Source: Ipomoea triloba
Lineage: Eukaryota > Streptophyta > Magnoliopsida > Solanales > Convolvulaceae
Direction: 5' to 3'
NCBI RefSeq assembly: GCF_003576645.1
Contig: NC_044919.1
Location: forward strand, 22,976,246-23,040,245
Length of the DNA: 64,000 nucleotides
The position numbers and the translations under genes were made by a program. Shown here in pieces: positions 1 to 11,403 of this stretch. Position 1 is the first letter of the stretch; every line of letters starts with the position of its first letter. The notes beneath the pieces are model-generated. The model was not told the DNA's origin. It made no database searches and saw nothing but the letters and a program-made list of their open reading frames with translations.

Positions 1-399
1 GTGAAACAATTGCTTTAGGTGAGAAATATGATGAAATTATATCCGTAGACTCAGACCAGATCAAGGGTCCAAATTGGAGATTTAAAAAAAACGCGGTGGC
101 ATTATTGTAAATTTGTAATTTTGTGTGAGTAAGTTAAATTTTTTTGGCCTTCCAGTGCACATTTTTATTCCATACAACATGCATTCTTTCTTCTTCCAGT
201 GCACATTGTTATGCCATATAGTGCACATTTTCCTTTCTTCCAGTGCACATTGTTATGCGTTACAGTACACATTGTTGAAGTTCGTAGGTGGCGGATTTTT
301 ATTTTTATTTTTTTTATCTAGGGTTGAGATTCTATCTCACTTCTCACCTGCGCCTTTTATCTCGCCCGAACCCCTTCCTATGTACATATATATATATAT
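1..399. repeat. Degenerate GTGCAC-rich repeat region, left block
   Basis: Non-coding. From about 150 to 270 the motif CAGTGCACATT recurs every 25-35 bases. The segment around 65-130 resembles the segment around 1070-1130 (shared text around CGGTGGCATT and TTGTAATTTT), so this is one of two related copies on either side of the 408-949 MITE. The short open frames across it are low-complexity by-products of the repeat. Identity of the parent element is unknown. Confidence 0.45.
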
Positions 400-407
400 A
401 TATATAT

Positions 408-946
408 CATGGTTGAAAAAATCACAAGGCGCTCCCTAGACGCTCGGGGAGCGCCTAGCGCCTAGCGCCTAGGACGCCTAGCCGAGGATTAATCGGCGTC
501 TAGGCGCTTGTGCATTTTTTTATTTTATTTTTTATTTTTTAAAAATTTGTTTAAGTATTTTTAATTTTTTAAAGACTAATAATTATAAATTATATAATAC
601 TTTAATAGTAAATACTAAAATATTAAATATTAACCTAAAAAATATCTAAAGTTTGTACAATTTAGGATTATTTCGCTCAAAACGATGTTATTTTGAGTGA
701 AATAACCCATTAAAAAAAAAGAACAATAGTTAATCGGCCTAGTCGGTGCCTAGTCGGTCTAGTCGAGGCCTAGGCGGTCAGTGCCTAAGCGGCCTAGGTG
801 GTGCTTTGGCGGCCTAGGCGGAGCTTAGGCGGTCGCCTAGCCGGCCAGCTGCCTAGACCACCATTTAATGTGATACGCTAGGCGGTCGACCAGAGCCTAG
901 CGCCTAGGCGGGGATTAATCGGCGCTTAGGTGGGATTTCTGCAACA

Positions 947-949
<3 letters not shown>
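408..949. mobile_element. hAT-like MITE, 542 bp, inserted in a (TA)n tract
   Basis: The ends are imperfect inverted repeats: the left reads CATGGTTGAAAAAATC and the reverse complement of the right reads CAGTGTTGCAGAAATC, followed on both sides by GCGC-type sequence. CAGNGTTG ends are typical of hAT-derived MITEs. Eight bases of ATATATAT on each side fit an 8-bp hAT target duplication, but they lie in a TA repeat, so this is weak support. The interior has no coding capacity and is filled with variants of GCCTAGGCGG. Confidence 0.6.

Positions 950-991
<42 letters not shown>
950..991. repeat. (TA)n microsatellite
   Basis: About 42 bases of pure TA dinucleotide directly right of the hAT-like MITE. 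A shorter TA tract (about 388-407) lies directly left of it. Confidence 0.9.
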
Positions 992-994
<3 letters not shown>

Positions 995-999
995 CAAAT

Positions 1000-1744
1000 G
1001 CGAAGGAATATTTTAGGTAAAAAAATGTCAAATCTCAACCATAGATCTAGTATATATGAATAGTCCTGATTGAAGGTTGAATAAAAAAACACGTGGTGGC
1101 ATTCTTGTAATTTTGAGTAAATCTGATTGTCTTTGTATTTGAGTGCATATTTTTTGTTCTTTGAGTGCACATTTTCCTTCTTCAAGTGCATCTTTTTGTG
1201 CCTTCAAATGCATATGTTTAATTTCATTCTTCAGTACACAGTTCTCCTTTCAGTGCATATTTTTTTTTCATCGAGTGCATATTTTCTTGTTCAAGTGCAT
1301 CTTTTTATACCGTCCAGTGCATCTTTTTATGCCTTCTAGTGCATCTTTTTATGCCTTCAAGTGCATATGTTTTGTTTCAGATTTAATACATAGTTTATTC
1401 TTTGAATATATGTCTTTGTGCCTTTGAGGCTTTGTGTGCAAAAATTGAGTTCTACAAACGATTTGTAAGTGCATGTAATTGCTTTAATAGCATTTAAGTT
1501 ACATAACTTCTCTTTTTCGTAACATAAATTGCATCAGCTGCACATCTATTTGTCGTCAAGTGCTGAATTTAGCCTTTAAGTACACATTTTTATGCCTTCA
1601 AGTGCTTAATTTTTTTGCCTTGAAGTGCACGATTCTGGTGTATTTGTTATATATTTTGCATTTCTTCAACAATGTATAACTAGCTTTCTATTGAAAATTA
1701 TGAGATTTATAAACGATTTTTATGGGTAATTGCTTTAATAACAC
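1000..1744. repeat. GTGCAT/GTGCAC minisatellite-like region
   Basis: From 1140 to 1380 the core AGTGCATNTTTTT recurs every 20-33 bases with variants. A larger internal duplication is visible: the block around 1452-1560 (ACAAACGATTT, TGCTTTAATA, then TAAATTGCATCA) recurs at about 1711-2765, where it is interrupted by the 1748-2709 MITE. No credible coding capacity. Confidence 0.55.
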
Positions 1745-1747
1745 TTA

Positions 1748-2709
1748 GGGTGTGTTTGGAAAGCAGGAAAATGATTTCTGTAAATGTTTTCTGGAAAATG
1801 AGTTATTTTTCGGAAAATGAGTTCATTTCTAGTGTTTGGATGTAATCTGGAAAACTGTCTTTGGTTGTTTGGTTCATTTTTCAGAAAATGAGTGGAAAAT
1901 GAGTAGAAATGTATAATTATATATTTTTATGATTTTATTTAAAATATAAAAATATATAAACTAATAATATTTATTATAAATAAATAAATTAAAAATAAAA
2001 GAATAAAAAAAATAAAAAATAAAAAAGAAAGAAGAAGAAGAAGAGGTCGCTGCTTTGGTTTGCAGCTCCTGCCGGAAACCTCCTACCGGACTGAGAGAGG
2101 GAGAAACCTCCGCCCAGACCGCCGTCGTCCGCCGCCCGCACCATCGCTATAGCTCACTGCTGGGAAAGTCGATCCGTTGCTGATTCACGCTCCATCGCTG
2201 CTCATACTTGCTGTCCACTGCTGGAACAAGGAGCACACGGGTGGGTCATGGTACCGCCATCCCTGCCTGCTGCTACCGTGCGTCGCCGGGAGGGGAAACC
2301 GAACCGCCCAGCTTTGTCGATCTGCTGCCCTCTTCAAGACGGAAGCTTATGCTCACGTCGCCGCCAAACACAGAGACGACGAATTGCTGCCACCTTTGCT
2401 CTGCTTCAGCCCGCCGAACGAGAAGAAGATGGAAGCTTTGGTTCACCATCCTCACCATCGGAGCTTCCCACTGCTGCCCTTCGCCGGAGGTCCTCGTCGG
2501 CGTCCCTCTCTGTGACACGAAGCCATTTTCCATGTCCGGAAAATGACTTTAGAACTTTTTGTCCGGAAGTCATTTTCCGGAGAAATGACCCTATTTTCCG
2601 TGGTCAACGGAAAATGATTTCCATTGACCACATTTTCTGGAGGTTGCCAAACACCAAAATCCCGGAAAATGATTTCTGGAAATCATTTTCCGCGTTTCCA
2701 AACACACCC
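1748..2709. mobile_element. Tourist-like (PIF/Harbinger) MITE with GC-rich interior
   Basis: Terminal inverted repeats start GGGTGTGTTTGGAAA on the left and end TTTCCAAACACACCC on the right, with GAAAATGATTTC motifs repeated inside both ends. The element is flanked by the trinucleotide TTA on each side, the usual PIF/Harbinger target duplication. A related unoccupied site lies 0.25 kb upstream, where TTTAAGTTACATAAC corresponds to the two flanks joined, which supports insertion. The arms are AT-rich, but about 2040-2520 is strikingly GC-rich with overlapping open frames on several frames, which suggests captured foreign sequence. No protein family is recognisable. Confidence 0.75.
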
Positions 2710-2940
2710 TTAAGTTGAATAACTTCCATTTTTGGTACCATAAATTGCATCAATTGCACATCTATTTACCTTTGACTACAGAATGTTTTCCTTCAAGTGC
2801 ACATTTTTGTATCTTCAAGTGCATGGTTTTGAGCTTTCAAGTGCACAATATTTATTAATTCGAAAGGAATATTTTTTAAGCATCATATCTGGATGAATTC
2901 AATGGCTGACCTAGGGAGCCATTCGCGGTTGATCTTATAC
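2710..2940. repeat. Continuation of GTGCAC-rich repeat region
   Basis: Resumes the repeat interrupted by the Tourist-like MITE, with AAGTGCACATTTT motifs near 2795-2855. Non-coding. Confidence 0.45.
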
Positions 2941-2947
2941 ACACACG

Positions 2948-2988
<41 letters not shown>

Positions 2989-3010
2989 TTATATACATAT
3001 ACATATATAT
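2941..3010. repeat. Compound (CA)n(TA)n microsatellite
   Basis: A CA dinucleotide run with one CG interruption passes into a TA run that abuts the inverted-repeat element starting at 3011. Confidence 0.9.
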
Positions 3011-3266
3011 AGTCCGTTTCAAGAGTGAACCATTGTTATCATGTGAACCTGTGAACTCCTACGCACCATTGAGATGTGAAATTAGACTGCCCAAGATATG
3101 AGAAATGATGCAGTGGTGCATCCAGTGCAATTGTACAGTACAGTGATGTATATTTACAAGGTCAAAATCATTACAAACCACAAGAGTGAGCAAGATCAGC
3201 AGTGTATAATGGTACACACTACACAGGTGCACATGATAACATTGGTTCACATTTAAAACTAAACCT
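3011..3266. mobile_element. Inverted-repeat MITE embedded in (TA)n
   Basis: About 40 bases at the left end (with GTGAACCATTGTTATCATGT) match the reverse complement of the right end (ACATGATAACATTGGTTCAC) with few mismatches. TA tracts flank both sides (to 3010 and 3270-3294). No transposase. The superfamily is not clear, and insertion into (TA)n resembles the microsatellite-targeting 'Micron' elements described in rice. Confidence 0.55.
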
Positions 3267-3267
3267 C

Positions 3268-3294
<27 letters not shown>
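3267..3294. repeat. (TA)n microsatellite
   Basis: Short TA tract closing the right side of the 3011-3266 inverted-repeat element. Confidence 0.85.
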
Positions 3295-3298
<4 letters not shown>

Positions 3299-3299
3299 G

Positions 3300-3700
3300 G
3301 TCATAGTAAGGTGTGGCTATTCCTTAACGTGCGGTCAGTGCGACCACACCACTATGTATACAAATATACACCACTCAATGTTAGAAAATACACCACACAA
3401 ATATGCATCATTAGGTATGCATCGCCACAAAACACACCACTAGGTATGCAAATATACACCACACAGTGTTAGCAAATGCACCATTAGGGGCAACGGAGTT
3501 ATCGTGCATTATGGGTCAAACTTAAGGTGCGTAGGGTTTGTGCTTAAGGTGCATAGGTCTTGTGCTTAAGGTGCGCCATGTTGTGAAAACTTAAGTGTGT
3601 CGGTCTAAAGCTTTAGCCTTTAGGTGCGTGGTTTTACATCATTAGGCGAGTGGTTTCTTTCTTAAGGTGCGTGATTTATATGTTTAAGGTGCGTCACTTG
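3300..3700. repeat. Relic related to the 26.2-kb hairpin MITE plus TTAAGGTGCG repeats
   Basis: The block 3330-3420 (GTGCGGTCAGTGCG, ACACCACTCAATGTTAG, then ACACCACACAAATATGCA) resembles the left arm of the hairpin element at 26240-26470. From 3520 to 3700 the motif TTAAGGTGCGT recurs about every 25 bases. Non-coding. Confidence 0.45.
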
Positions 3701-3756
3701 TTGAAGGAACGGTGAAAGAAAGTAACATCAAAAAGAGTACAAGATTAAGTATCCAC

Positions 3757-4931
3757 AGAGGCACAAAGCCCAACCACATAGAGGCATACAAGCCCAACCA
3801 CACAGAGGTATACAAGCCTAACCACACACAGGAAATGAACTGGAGGAGCAAGCTGGCGGAACACACCAGACCGCCAACCCTGTCCACACCTACTGACGAA
3901 AGGACCTGGCGGAACGCCGTGATCCGCCGCTCCGTTCCGCGAGAAGAAAACGGAACCACTCCGCGGAATCCCTTGGTCCGACGTGATGCGATGAACACAG
4001 TAGGTCATTCCAGTGCCCAGAATATAATTAGATTACACATTTCAGAAGCCAAATAACAAATAGAATCCATCAAAATAATACCTAAACATACCAAGGTTCA
4101 AGAATAGCTAACACAATCCAAAGATCCACAAGATAGGCTCAATAATCCAACAAAACACAAGCTATAACCAAGAAATAATCCACATGATTCCACAATACAC
4201 CAAAACACACATATACAAGAGTGAAAGTAGATTTAGTGAGACATAGAAGGTTACCTCTATGCTAGCTTCTACAAAACACAATCGCCTATCTCAATCCATC
4301 AAACCACCACCATCACTATGATCATCTTGACCCAAGAACATCCCAAGGAATTTATAAGAAACTTGTAAAGACTAAGAAAATGTAGAATAAAATGCAATCT
4401 AAACATGATCTAGCACTTACCCAAGCTTAGGAATCCCTAAAAGAGAAGTCTTGACTTGAATCCTTGCTAGGAAGAAAAGATGATTTTGTGTAGGACTTTT
4501 GGAATGAAAATGGCGTGTGAAATAGTGTAGGGGAAGAAGAAGACTAGATCAATGAATTCATAGAAGGCTTTTATATGAATCCCAAAAAATCTATACATAC
4601 ATAATATATGTAGCATTAGAATAATTAATTCAAATATGGGCCCTTATAATAGGAATGTGCTAAGCCTTATCCAAGAATTAATTAAATAGCATAAGGCTTG
4701 AATCATTAAAGAATTGGGCCAAATAAATGTGTATAATTATTATAAGGGATGAAAGACTCAAATTAGTATCCCTTACAACATTAAATTAGAGAATTGAGTC
4801 TCCTTAGAATTTAAAAAGGCTAGATTAAGGAATATATATTTATTTAAAAGACTCGGGCCCAATTAATTAAATTAACCCCACGGAATAGAGAATTAGCGAG
4901 GTACAAGACATGATTTAAATCCGGGGTATCA
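3757..4931 (-). mobile_element. Family-X LTR, left copy, truncated
   Basis: This stretch is homologous to roughly 10190-11403. Shared landmarks are CAGGAAATGAACTG, GGCGGAACACAC, CAAGAGTGAAAGTAG and the terminal ATCCGGGGTATCA. On the minus strand it starts TGATACCCC, like the full LTR at 8777-11403. Its other end is lost: only three copies of the CCACAGAGGC minisatellite remain (3757-3830) before unrelated sequence. It abuts a copia gag relic at 4935, so it may be a solo LTR inserted in that relic rather than the partner of the 8777-11403 LTR. Confidence 0.6.
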
Positions 4932-4934
4932 TAG

Positions 4935-5225
4935 TCACCTTGGCACAACTCCTATAATTGAGTGAGAAGCCCAAGAGAGCGAGCTCGAGTGACTGACCCA
5001 AATACATTCTCAATCTCCTTCAACAGCGAGTGCGAAGTGGCGTGACCAAGAGTAAGATATAGAGGACTTCCTTGGACAGCGACGCCACCAACATGGACAA
5101 GACCGCCTGGTCCTGCTAAACCCAGGTACTCACATCGTGATCGTCGACCACCACAACACCTTCCATAGCAGCCACCAGCGGAGACAGGCAGGGATACGTG
5201 CCGTCGACGTACTTGAGGAGCCCCT
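4935..5225 (-). pseudogene. Ty1/copia gag relic (Ale-like)
   Basis: Minus-strand fragments in two frames read like the capsid region of copia gag. One has YVDGTYPC and then WVxQDQAVLSMLVASLS with one stop. The next has a GHATSHSLL / VTRARSLGLLTQL stretch ending just before the LTR boundary. The same order (WVQQDQ, SMIISSLS, SRARTVHLLTQLQ) occurs in the better-kept gag at 20453-21424. In the intact protein this is the UBN2-type capsid domain of the virus-like particle. The rest of the gene is missing, with several frame breaks, and no function remains. Confidence 0.5.
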
Positions 5226-5397
5226 GACCATGAAAGAATGAAAGAATCTACGCGGGGTAGTTCCTGGAGGAAAGCTTATTCAAGGACAACGTTGATTAGG
5301 AACAGAATCAAGAGTTATCAAGGTTACAACTTAGGAAATAAGGTTGTCACCTTGGACGAAGTCATTTCAAGAAGCAAACAAGAACAATGTTTGAAAG

Positions 5398-5765
5398 GAC
5401 AGAAATGAATTCTTACCAAGGAGATATCCAGTTCTTCAAAGAAAAGAAAGAACTCGGCTTCGAGAGAAGATAAGGACGAGGCTTGAAAACACAGAAAGAG
5501 TTTTTCAACAATTGGGTATTCAGTTCTCCAAGGAAAAGAAAGTAATTAGGTTCCAAGAGGAGTTAGGAATAAGGTCTGGAAAGACAGAAATGATTTTTCA
5601 ACGATAGGATATTCAATTCTCCAAGGAAAGAAAGAAATTCAGTTTCGAAAGTAAATAAGAATGAGATTTAGAATATATAGAAATGATGTCTTAATGAAAG
5701 GGTAATTGGGATTGCAAGGAACAAAGAAGAATTCGGTTTTAAGAAGTATAGGAAGTTACTCAACT
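5398..5765. repeat. 93-bp tandem repeat, nearly four units
   Basis: Units start at about 5398, 5490, 5583 and 5676, each opening with a form of GACAGAAATGA and containing ATTCAGTTCTCCAAGG and AAAGAAAG-type text. Units have diverged by point changes and the last is partial. Non-coding; not present elsewhere in the window. Confidence 0.65.
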
Positions 5766-7150
5766 CTAAGTGATTTCTTCGGCGTGACGATTTGATCACG
5801 ACACTTGGACCAATTAACAAATCTTGATCTTGCTTCTCATGCAACTCGAATCTAAAATTCTCATAAGCTTTACTTCATAAGCTACGACCCGCACATCCTT
5901 TTCACTACAAGCGATGAATCACAAATATTCTTCTTCAACACGCTCTAAAGTCCTGTCCAATTAACTCGCAACTAACGACACTAACCACCGTTACCTTAGG
6001 TGCCACATTATCATCTACACCATCCTATAACGGATGCAAAAGTTAACGGATCACTAACCGATACAGAACAAGAGGTTCCTGGGGATGTTTTATGAAAATG
6101 GTTAGATCAATCAGAAAGGTATCACCTGACCTTGAAAAGAGATTATCAGTGACCTTAGGAACCAAGTTTACTTCCTTATACTTTAAAACATCAAAGTGTT
6201 AGTACTAACTCAATGCTTATACCATCTTTAGCATCGAGGACTCTTGCTCTTATGAGTATACAAGATGTTATAAGGAGTCCTTTGTTTACTTGACTGATAG
6301 ACATTATTGTAGAACCGTTCGATCAAGTCTAAGTATTCATCTTGGGAGCCTTGCAGGTTAATAGCACGAATTGTCAGCTCGTCTTTCCAATCTTCAACGG
6401 TTCTTCTTGTTGGCCATCCAGAGGTAGGGGAATGCAGCTCTCAATTTCAACTTCGCGTCTAACACGGTCAAATGGCACTTTCCAAATGCAGGGTATAAGC
6501 TAAACTTCTCTTAGAATCAACATCTTTGAACGCTTCCTAGTAATTTTCTACAGGGTCGTCATGCGCCTTTGCTTAGCTACTCGACAGACCAAGTCTTGAT
6601 CGCGATCAGCGATCTTGTGGTCTTCATTGCTTCTGCGTTTGCTACTTCTAGCTTGTTCCTTCGTTGCCGCTTCAGAGGTAGGTAGGACTATCCTAAGGTT
6701 TACACATCTCGACCTAACATTCTAATTCTTCATGTAACGCCAATTCCGAGCTTAGTTCGCACGAGACTCTTCATTGCTGATCCGGAAGCTCCTACTTGGC
6801 GTGCTTTAACTTTTTCTTGATGCGTGAACATCCGCTCTTGCCGCTCCCTCATGGCCGAGGGTCTTCGAGTCTTCTGTCTTTGAGCTCCTATCGTTTTCTT
6901 CGTCTCTTATCTGACTTCAGCTACACGAACTTGTTCTTCAAGTGTTGGGGTTAGCAAAGATCTTGCAGACAATGCTGCACGCGCGAAGACACCACTCTCG
7001 GGGAACGTAGACTGCTATCGATGACTCTGAGCCGCAAGTAGGTTGGTCTTCTTCTACGAGTCGCCCAATCTTCTGATTGTCTAAACGCATACGATGCTAT
7101 CCATCGTTTCGCATCAATAGACATCTAACTTTTTATTCTTTGTCTAAATC
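5766..7150 (-). mobile_element. Interior of a decayed LTR element with a gag-like scrap
   Basis: Mostly unrecognisable. On the minus strand about 6290-6400 is open and reads EDWKDELTIRAI followed by SQDEYLDLIERFYNNVYQ, which resembles the capsid region of a Ty3/gypsy gag. It lies downstream (minus sense) of the primer-binding site at 8762-8776, so it could be what is left of gag of the element whose 5' LTR is 8777-11403. Frames are broken on both sides, and no protease, RT or integrase motif is visible. Confidence 0.3.
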
Positions 7151-7159
7151 AGGCTTGAA

Positions 7160-8488
7160 GGTATAGTTTTAGTGGTGGTGGATATAGGTGGTAAAACGAG
7201 GAAAAGTCCCCGAGTGTCGTGTCTCTCAAGGATGACAAATTGGAGCAAATTAGTGTTGGCATTTAGGATGTTAAGAGGTAAGAGTTTCAAGAACTAACTA
7301 TGAACAAGAGGATGATAAGGCATAGGTTTGTACAAGGGTTTTGAGGTTTTAAAAGGTGGGTTTGGAAAAAGGTAAAGTGAGATTGGGGCTCGTGGCTAGC
7401 TTATGTGGTCTACTATCTAATTGTTTTGCAAGCAAATGATTTGGATTCAACTAGGGAGTTCATGGCACTTCACCAAGTAGCGTCACACTTGGACTCCCAC
7501 ATCCTCATTCGGTTGGGGCATTTTATCAAACACCTTGTCTACCACTCCTCCCGGACCTCTTCCTTTCGGACTAAGGGCGGGGATGTGGATGAGTTGGACT
7601 CGTGAGTGGCCGCTATCGCGCACACACTCACTTTCACGGGGTTTGCTACCTAATGTGGCCACACTTAGGCACAAAACATATCAAACATCAACCACACAAG
7701 TATTCACATCCAAGAACATAAAGCTCACATTTCTAAAGCAATATCTTCAACAATTCAACCACATAGCTAGTTTTGGGGCCACCAATCCCCTATCTAATCT
7801 AAGAAAACATTAAAATAAGGAAACAAGAAAAGCAATAGAAGATTCAAAGAAAGCAAAAATGAAATCAAAATAGATAATGAAAAGAAGAGTTACCATCCAT
7901 GGAGAATGGGTTCTATTACATTTTTGTCTTCAATCTTCTACCCTCTCTCTAAAATTCCTACTCTAAACCTAATCTAAGAATGGGAAAAATGATTTCTAAA
8001 AGTTCTCCAAAAGTTCTCCTGAAAAATCCTATCAAGCCTCCTTAAATAGCCTCTGAAATTTCGCCCTAAAAACATTTCCACGCGCGCTGTGTCTCGTCCA
8101 CGCGGCCACCACTCGTGGTGGCGGCGTGGACACTTTCCAATAGCTGTCCACGCATTCCACCACGCGTGTGGGCTGCGTGGACCCAAAATTTGCTTCTGTT
8201 GTCTTCTTCTAAGTTGTAGCCCTCGACGATGCGGTTCCATAGCAACTTGCTTCGTCTCATTCGGACATTCCTAACTCCGATTACGCCTGTTTTACTGAGA
8301 TGTCGCCGGAATGCCCTACGAAAGCTTAACTTCGTGCAAATTATATAAAAACACATACGATTAGTCCCTAGACCTATATGCGATGAAATTGTCCTATTCT
8401 GACAAGTTTTTAGGCCTAACAGACATCTAACATAGCATATTTCACACCTAAATTACCCCTCAAACACGGCTACTTTTGGCACTTATCA
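7160..8488 (-). mobile_element. Tat/Athila-like LTR or terminal fragment (copy A)
   Basis: On the minus strand the block starts TGATAAGTGCC at 8488, a start familiar from Tat/Athila-type gypsy LTRs. A TATA-like GGCTATTTAAGG lies at about 8039-8050. Just upstream of it, 8089-8190 is GC-rich and holds two near-palindromes of the form GTCCACGC...GCGTGGAC. Sequence near 7195-7240 (GAGTGTCG) resembles a block near 22870-22910 in copy B, so A and B look like diverged members of one family. No long open frame. The left boundary is uncertain. Confidence 0.4.
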
Positions 8489-8761
8489 AGGCTCTTTAGC
8501 AAATCCAAAACGAAGCAACTTATTTAATAACGATTAAGAACTTACCGCGGAGGTGCGCGCTTGCAGGATACAATAGCCACAAGGGCAAGCTACAAACAAC
8601 AAGATAGTAAAGCAGAAAGAATTCATACAAATAAAGCACGTCCTCACCGCGAGTCCTATCATTCACACATCCTAGGATTCTCAATCACCTTAATTGCTAC
8701 TGATCAAGTCCTAGAGTTTCAATTTCTGAAGCCCTAGGGTTCCTACTTAGATCTCAACACA

Positions 8762-8776
8762 GGCTCTGATACCAAC
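8762..8776 (-). other. Primer-binding site of a family-X element
   Basis: The minus strand reads TTGGTATCAGAGCC directly after the LTR end GGGGTGTTACA. TGGTATCAGAGC is complementary to the 3' end of initiator methionine tRNA, the usual plant LTR-retrotransposon primer. This fixes 8777-11403 as the 5' LTR of a minus-strand element. Confidence 0.75.
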
Positions 8777-11403
8777 TGTAACACCCCTAAATTTTCATGC
8801 TAAGATAGGAAATAAACTTAATATAAAAGTTAGCAAATCTCATAACCACATTATATTAAAGCGGAAGCAATACTAATACTCAGAGGGTGTCACGCCACAT
8901 CTAGGTAAACCCGCACCTAGATGCTAAGGCACAAATCCACAATCTAACTCATCAATCCTCAAAAGTAAACATAAACCAAATAAGTCAATACATATCCAGA
9001 ATCTAAGGCGCGCAGGCCTGAAATGTCTAAGTAAACCCAGCAAACTACTAAGCTAGCTATAAGGCGAAGTAGGTCTACTGCTAGCGCTCTCACGGCTCAT
9101 CTACTCCATACCTGGAAAACAGTTAGAAATATTAGCAAAGAAATGCTAAACAATCCACCACTCACACTCGTGAGAAATACAATAGTATATCATAGGTTGT
9201 AAATAGATTTTACACACGCATATAGAATATATACGCCAACGAAATTGTCATTTGTTTAAAAACCAGATGACTCAACAACAACAGGCTGAATGAATCACAA
9301 ACCAAGGATACCTCAATGAATACAATAACAAAGGATAAATCCACGATACAATAGTTCCATAATTAGATACTCAACCAAACGCAACCTCAACTGAACGACT
9401 CAAGTGAAGCCAACCAATCACCAACCTCACATCATTCCCTTAGAGTGATCCGAAACAACGATACATAGGATAATATCCAAACCACAACCACCAAACCATA
9501 ATACCAAACCATCACACCAATGTCACACCACAGAGGCATAAAGCCCAACCACAGAGGCATAGAAGCCCATTACCACAGAGGCACAGAAGCCCATTACCAC
9601 AGAGGCACAATGCCCGACCATGCACATAATTCCCATTACCCTAGAGGCATAACGCCCAACCACAGAGACACGAAGCCCATTACCACAGAGGCACAAAGCC
9701 CGACCACAGAGGCATAGAAGCCCATTACGATAGAGGCACAATGCTCGACCACAGAGGCATACAACCTATTACCATAGAGGCACAAACCCCAACCATAGAG
9801 GCACGAAGCCCATACAATTCCTCTCATAATCTCAAACATAGGTAGAGCCATATCTCAATTAACAATTCCCAAAGGTACTCAAGACTCAAGAGGCCAAAGA
9901 AATACTCACAAGAACTCAAGGTCTCAACACATCAAACTCATACTCACTCCCAAAGGAAATACTCCTAGCAACGGTACTCAAATTCAGAACATGGACACAA
10001 GACATGCTCAGAACAATAACCAAGAACCAACCAACAATACTCCATCAATAATCCAAGGTGATGACCAACAACCATGAATAAATACTCAATAAGTAAGGTA
10101 ATATATACTCAACAACACATTCAGAATGTACTCTAGAATCAAAGGTGAAACAACATAGTCAATAGACCACAAAACAATCACTAGAACAGAACCAGGAAAT
10201 GAACTGAAGGAACAAGTAGGCGGAACACACTAGCCTGCCACACCAGACCGCCCTCACTAACGGAAGATCCCGGCGGGATGCAGTGGTCCGCCATTCCCCT
10301 CCGTGAGAAGGAATGGGGCCACCTAGCGTAATCCCACCTTCCGCCACCCTACACCACCAGTACACTTGCAGACACCCCAAGCGAGACACATTATACGGCC
10401 TGAACGCACCGTAAGTGCAACCCTAGTACACCGATCCCAGACTCAGAATAAAATACACGATAGCTCATTCCAATACTCAGAATATCATCATATTACACAT
10501 TCACAAGCCAAATAAAGCATGGAATCCATAACAATAAACACTCATACACATCAAGATAGAAGGATAATGAACACAAGTACATAGATCCACAATATAGGCT
10601 AAACAATCCAACAAATTAAATGCTAAACCCAAAGACATTTCACAGGATTCCACAACACCAAATCATATTCACATATTCAAGAGTGAAAGTAGGTTTTAGT
10701 GTAACATGGAGAATTACCTCTTAAAGCTTTATCAATCGAAAAGGAATCACCACTCCTAAGCTCAATCCCTCAAACCTCTATCACCACCTTGGTCATCTTG
10801 ACCCAAGAAACCCCAAAGAAAACCATAATAAGCTTATAGAAAGACTAGGAAATTATAAGATGAAATGCAATCTAAATAGGGACTAGTACTTACCCAAGCA
10901 CAATAAATCCTAAAAGAGTAATCTTTCTTGCAAACTTGCTAGGATGAAGAATGGTGTGTGTAGGGTTTTTAGGAATGAAGAAGATATTGTGTATCTCTTG
11001 TAAAAGAAAGAAAAGGCTAGGGGAATTATTATTAGAGAGCTTTTATATGAATCCTCAAAATCTATACATACACTATGTATGTAATATTAGGGTGATTATA
11101 AGTAAGATGAGCTCTTAAATAAGGGATGGACTAGATCCAATTAAAGAATTAATTTAATTAATACAAGGCTTGATCTTTCAAAGATTGGGCCATAATAAAT
11201 ATTCAATTTATTATAAGGGATGTAAAAGACCCAATTGGTATCCCTTACAAAATTAAACTAGGAAATTGGGCTTTCTTAACAATTGAATAAATTAGAATAG
11301 GAAATATATTTCTATTTAAAGGAACCGGGCCCAAATAATAAAATTAACCACACGGTAGGAAGAATTACCGGGGTTCAAGGCATGATTTAAATCCGGGGTA
11401 TCA
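8777..11403 (-). mobile_element. Family-X 5' LTR, 2.6 kb
   Basis: Minus-strand LTR running from TGATACCCC at 11403 to GGGGTGTTACA at 8777, so its ends form a short inverted repeat. It is followed by a primer-binding site. A second copy of its 8777-end is at 49335-49934 and a truncated copy of its other end at 3757-4931. It contains a minisatellite at 9520-9820 and no believable gene. The length and TGT..ACCCC terminus recall Tekay/Del chromovirus LTRs, but no coding region is present to confirm this, so the lineage is open. It interrupts the 3' LTR of the TR-GAG-like element to its right. Confidence 0.7.
9520..9820. repeat. Minisatellite in family-X LTR
   Basis: About a dozen copies of a 22-27-base unit around CCACAGAGGCANNAAGCCC. 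The truncated LTR at 3757-3830 has only three, so copy number varies between family members. The Val/Gly/Ala-rich frames across it are a consequence of the repeat. Confidence 0.8.

Noticed and set aside
2177..2718. Overlapping plus-strand open frames and one minus-strand frame in GC-rich DNA
   Set aside because: They lie inside a MITE, overlap in all frames, and none shows a domain. Open because the core is GC-rich and stop-poor.
9520..9851. Val/Gly/Ala- or His-rich open frames on both strands
   Set aside because: Translation of the CCACAGAGGC minisatellite, not genes.
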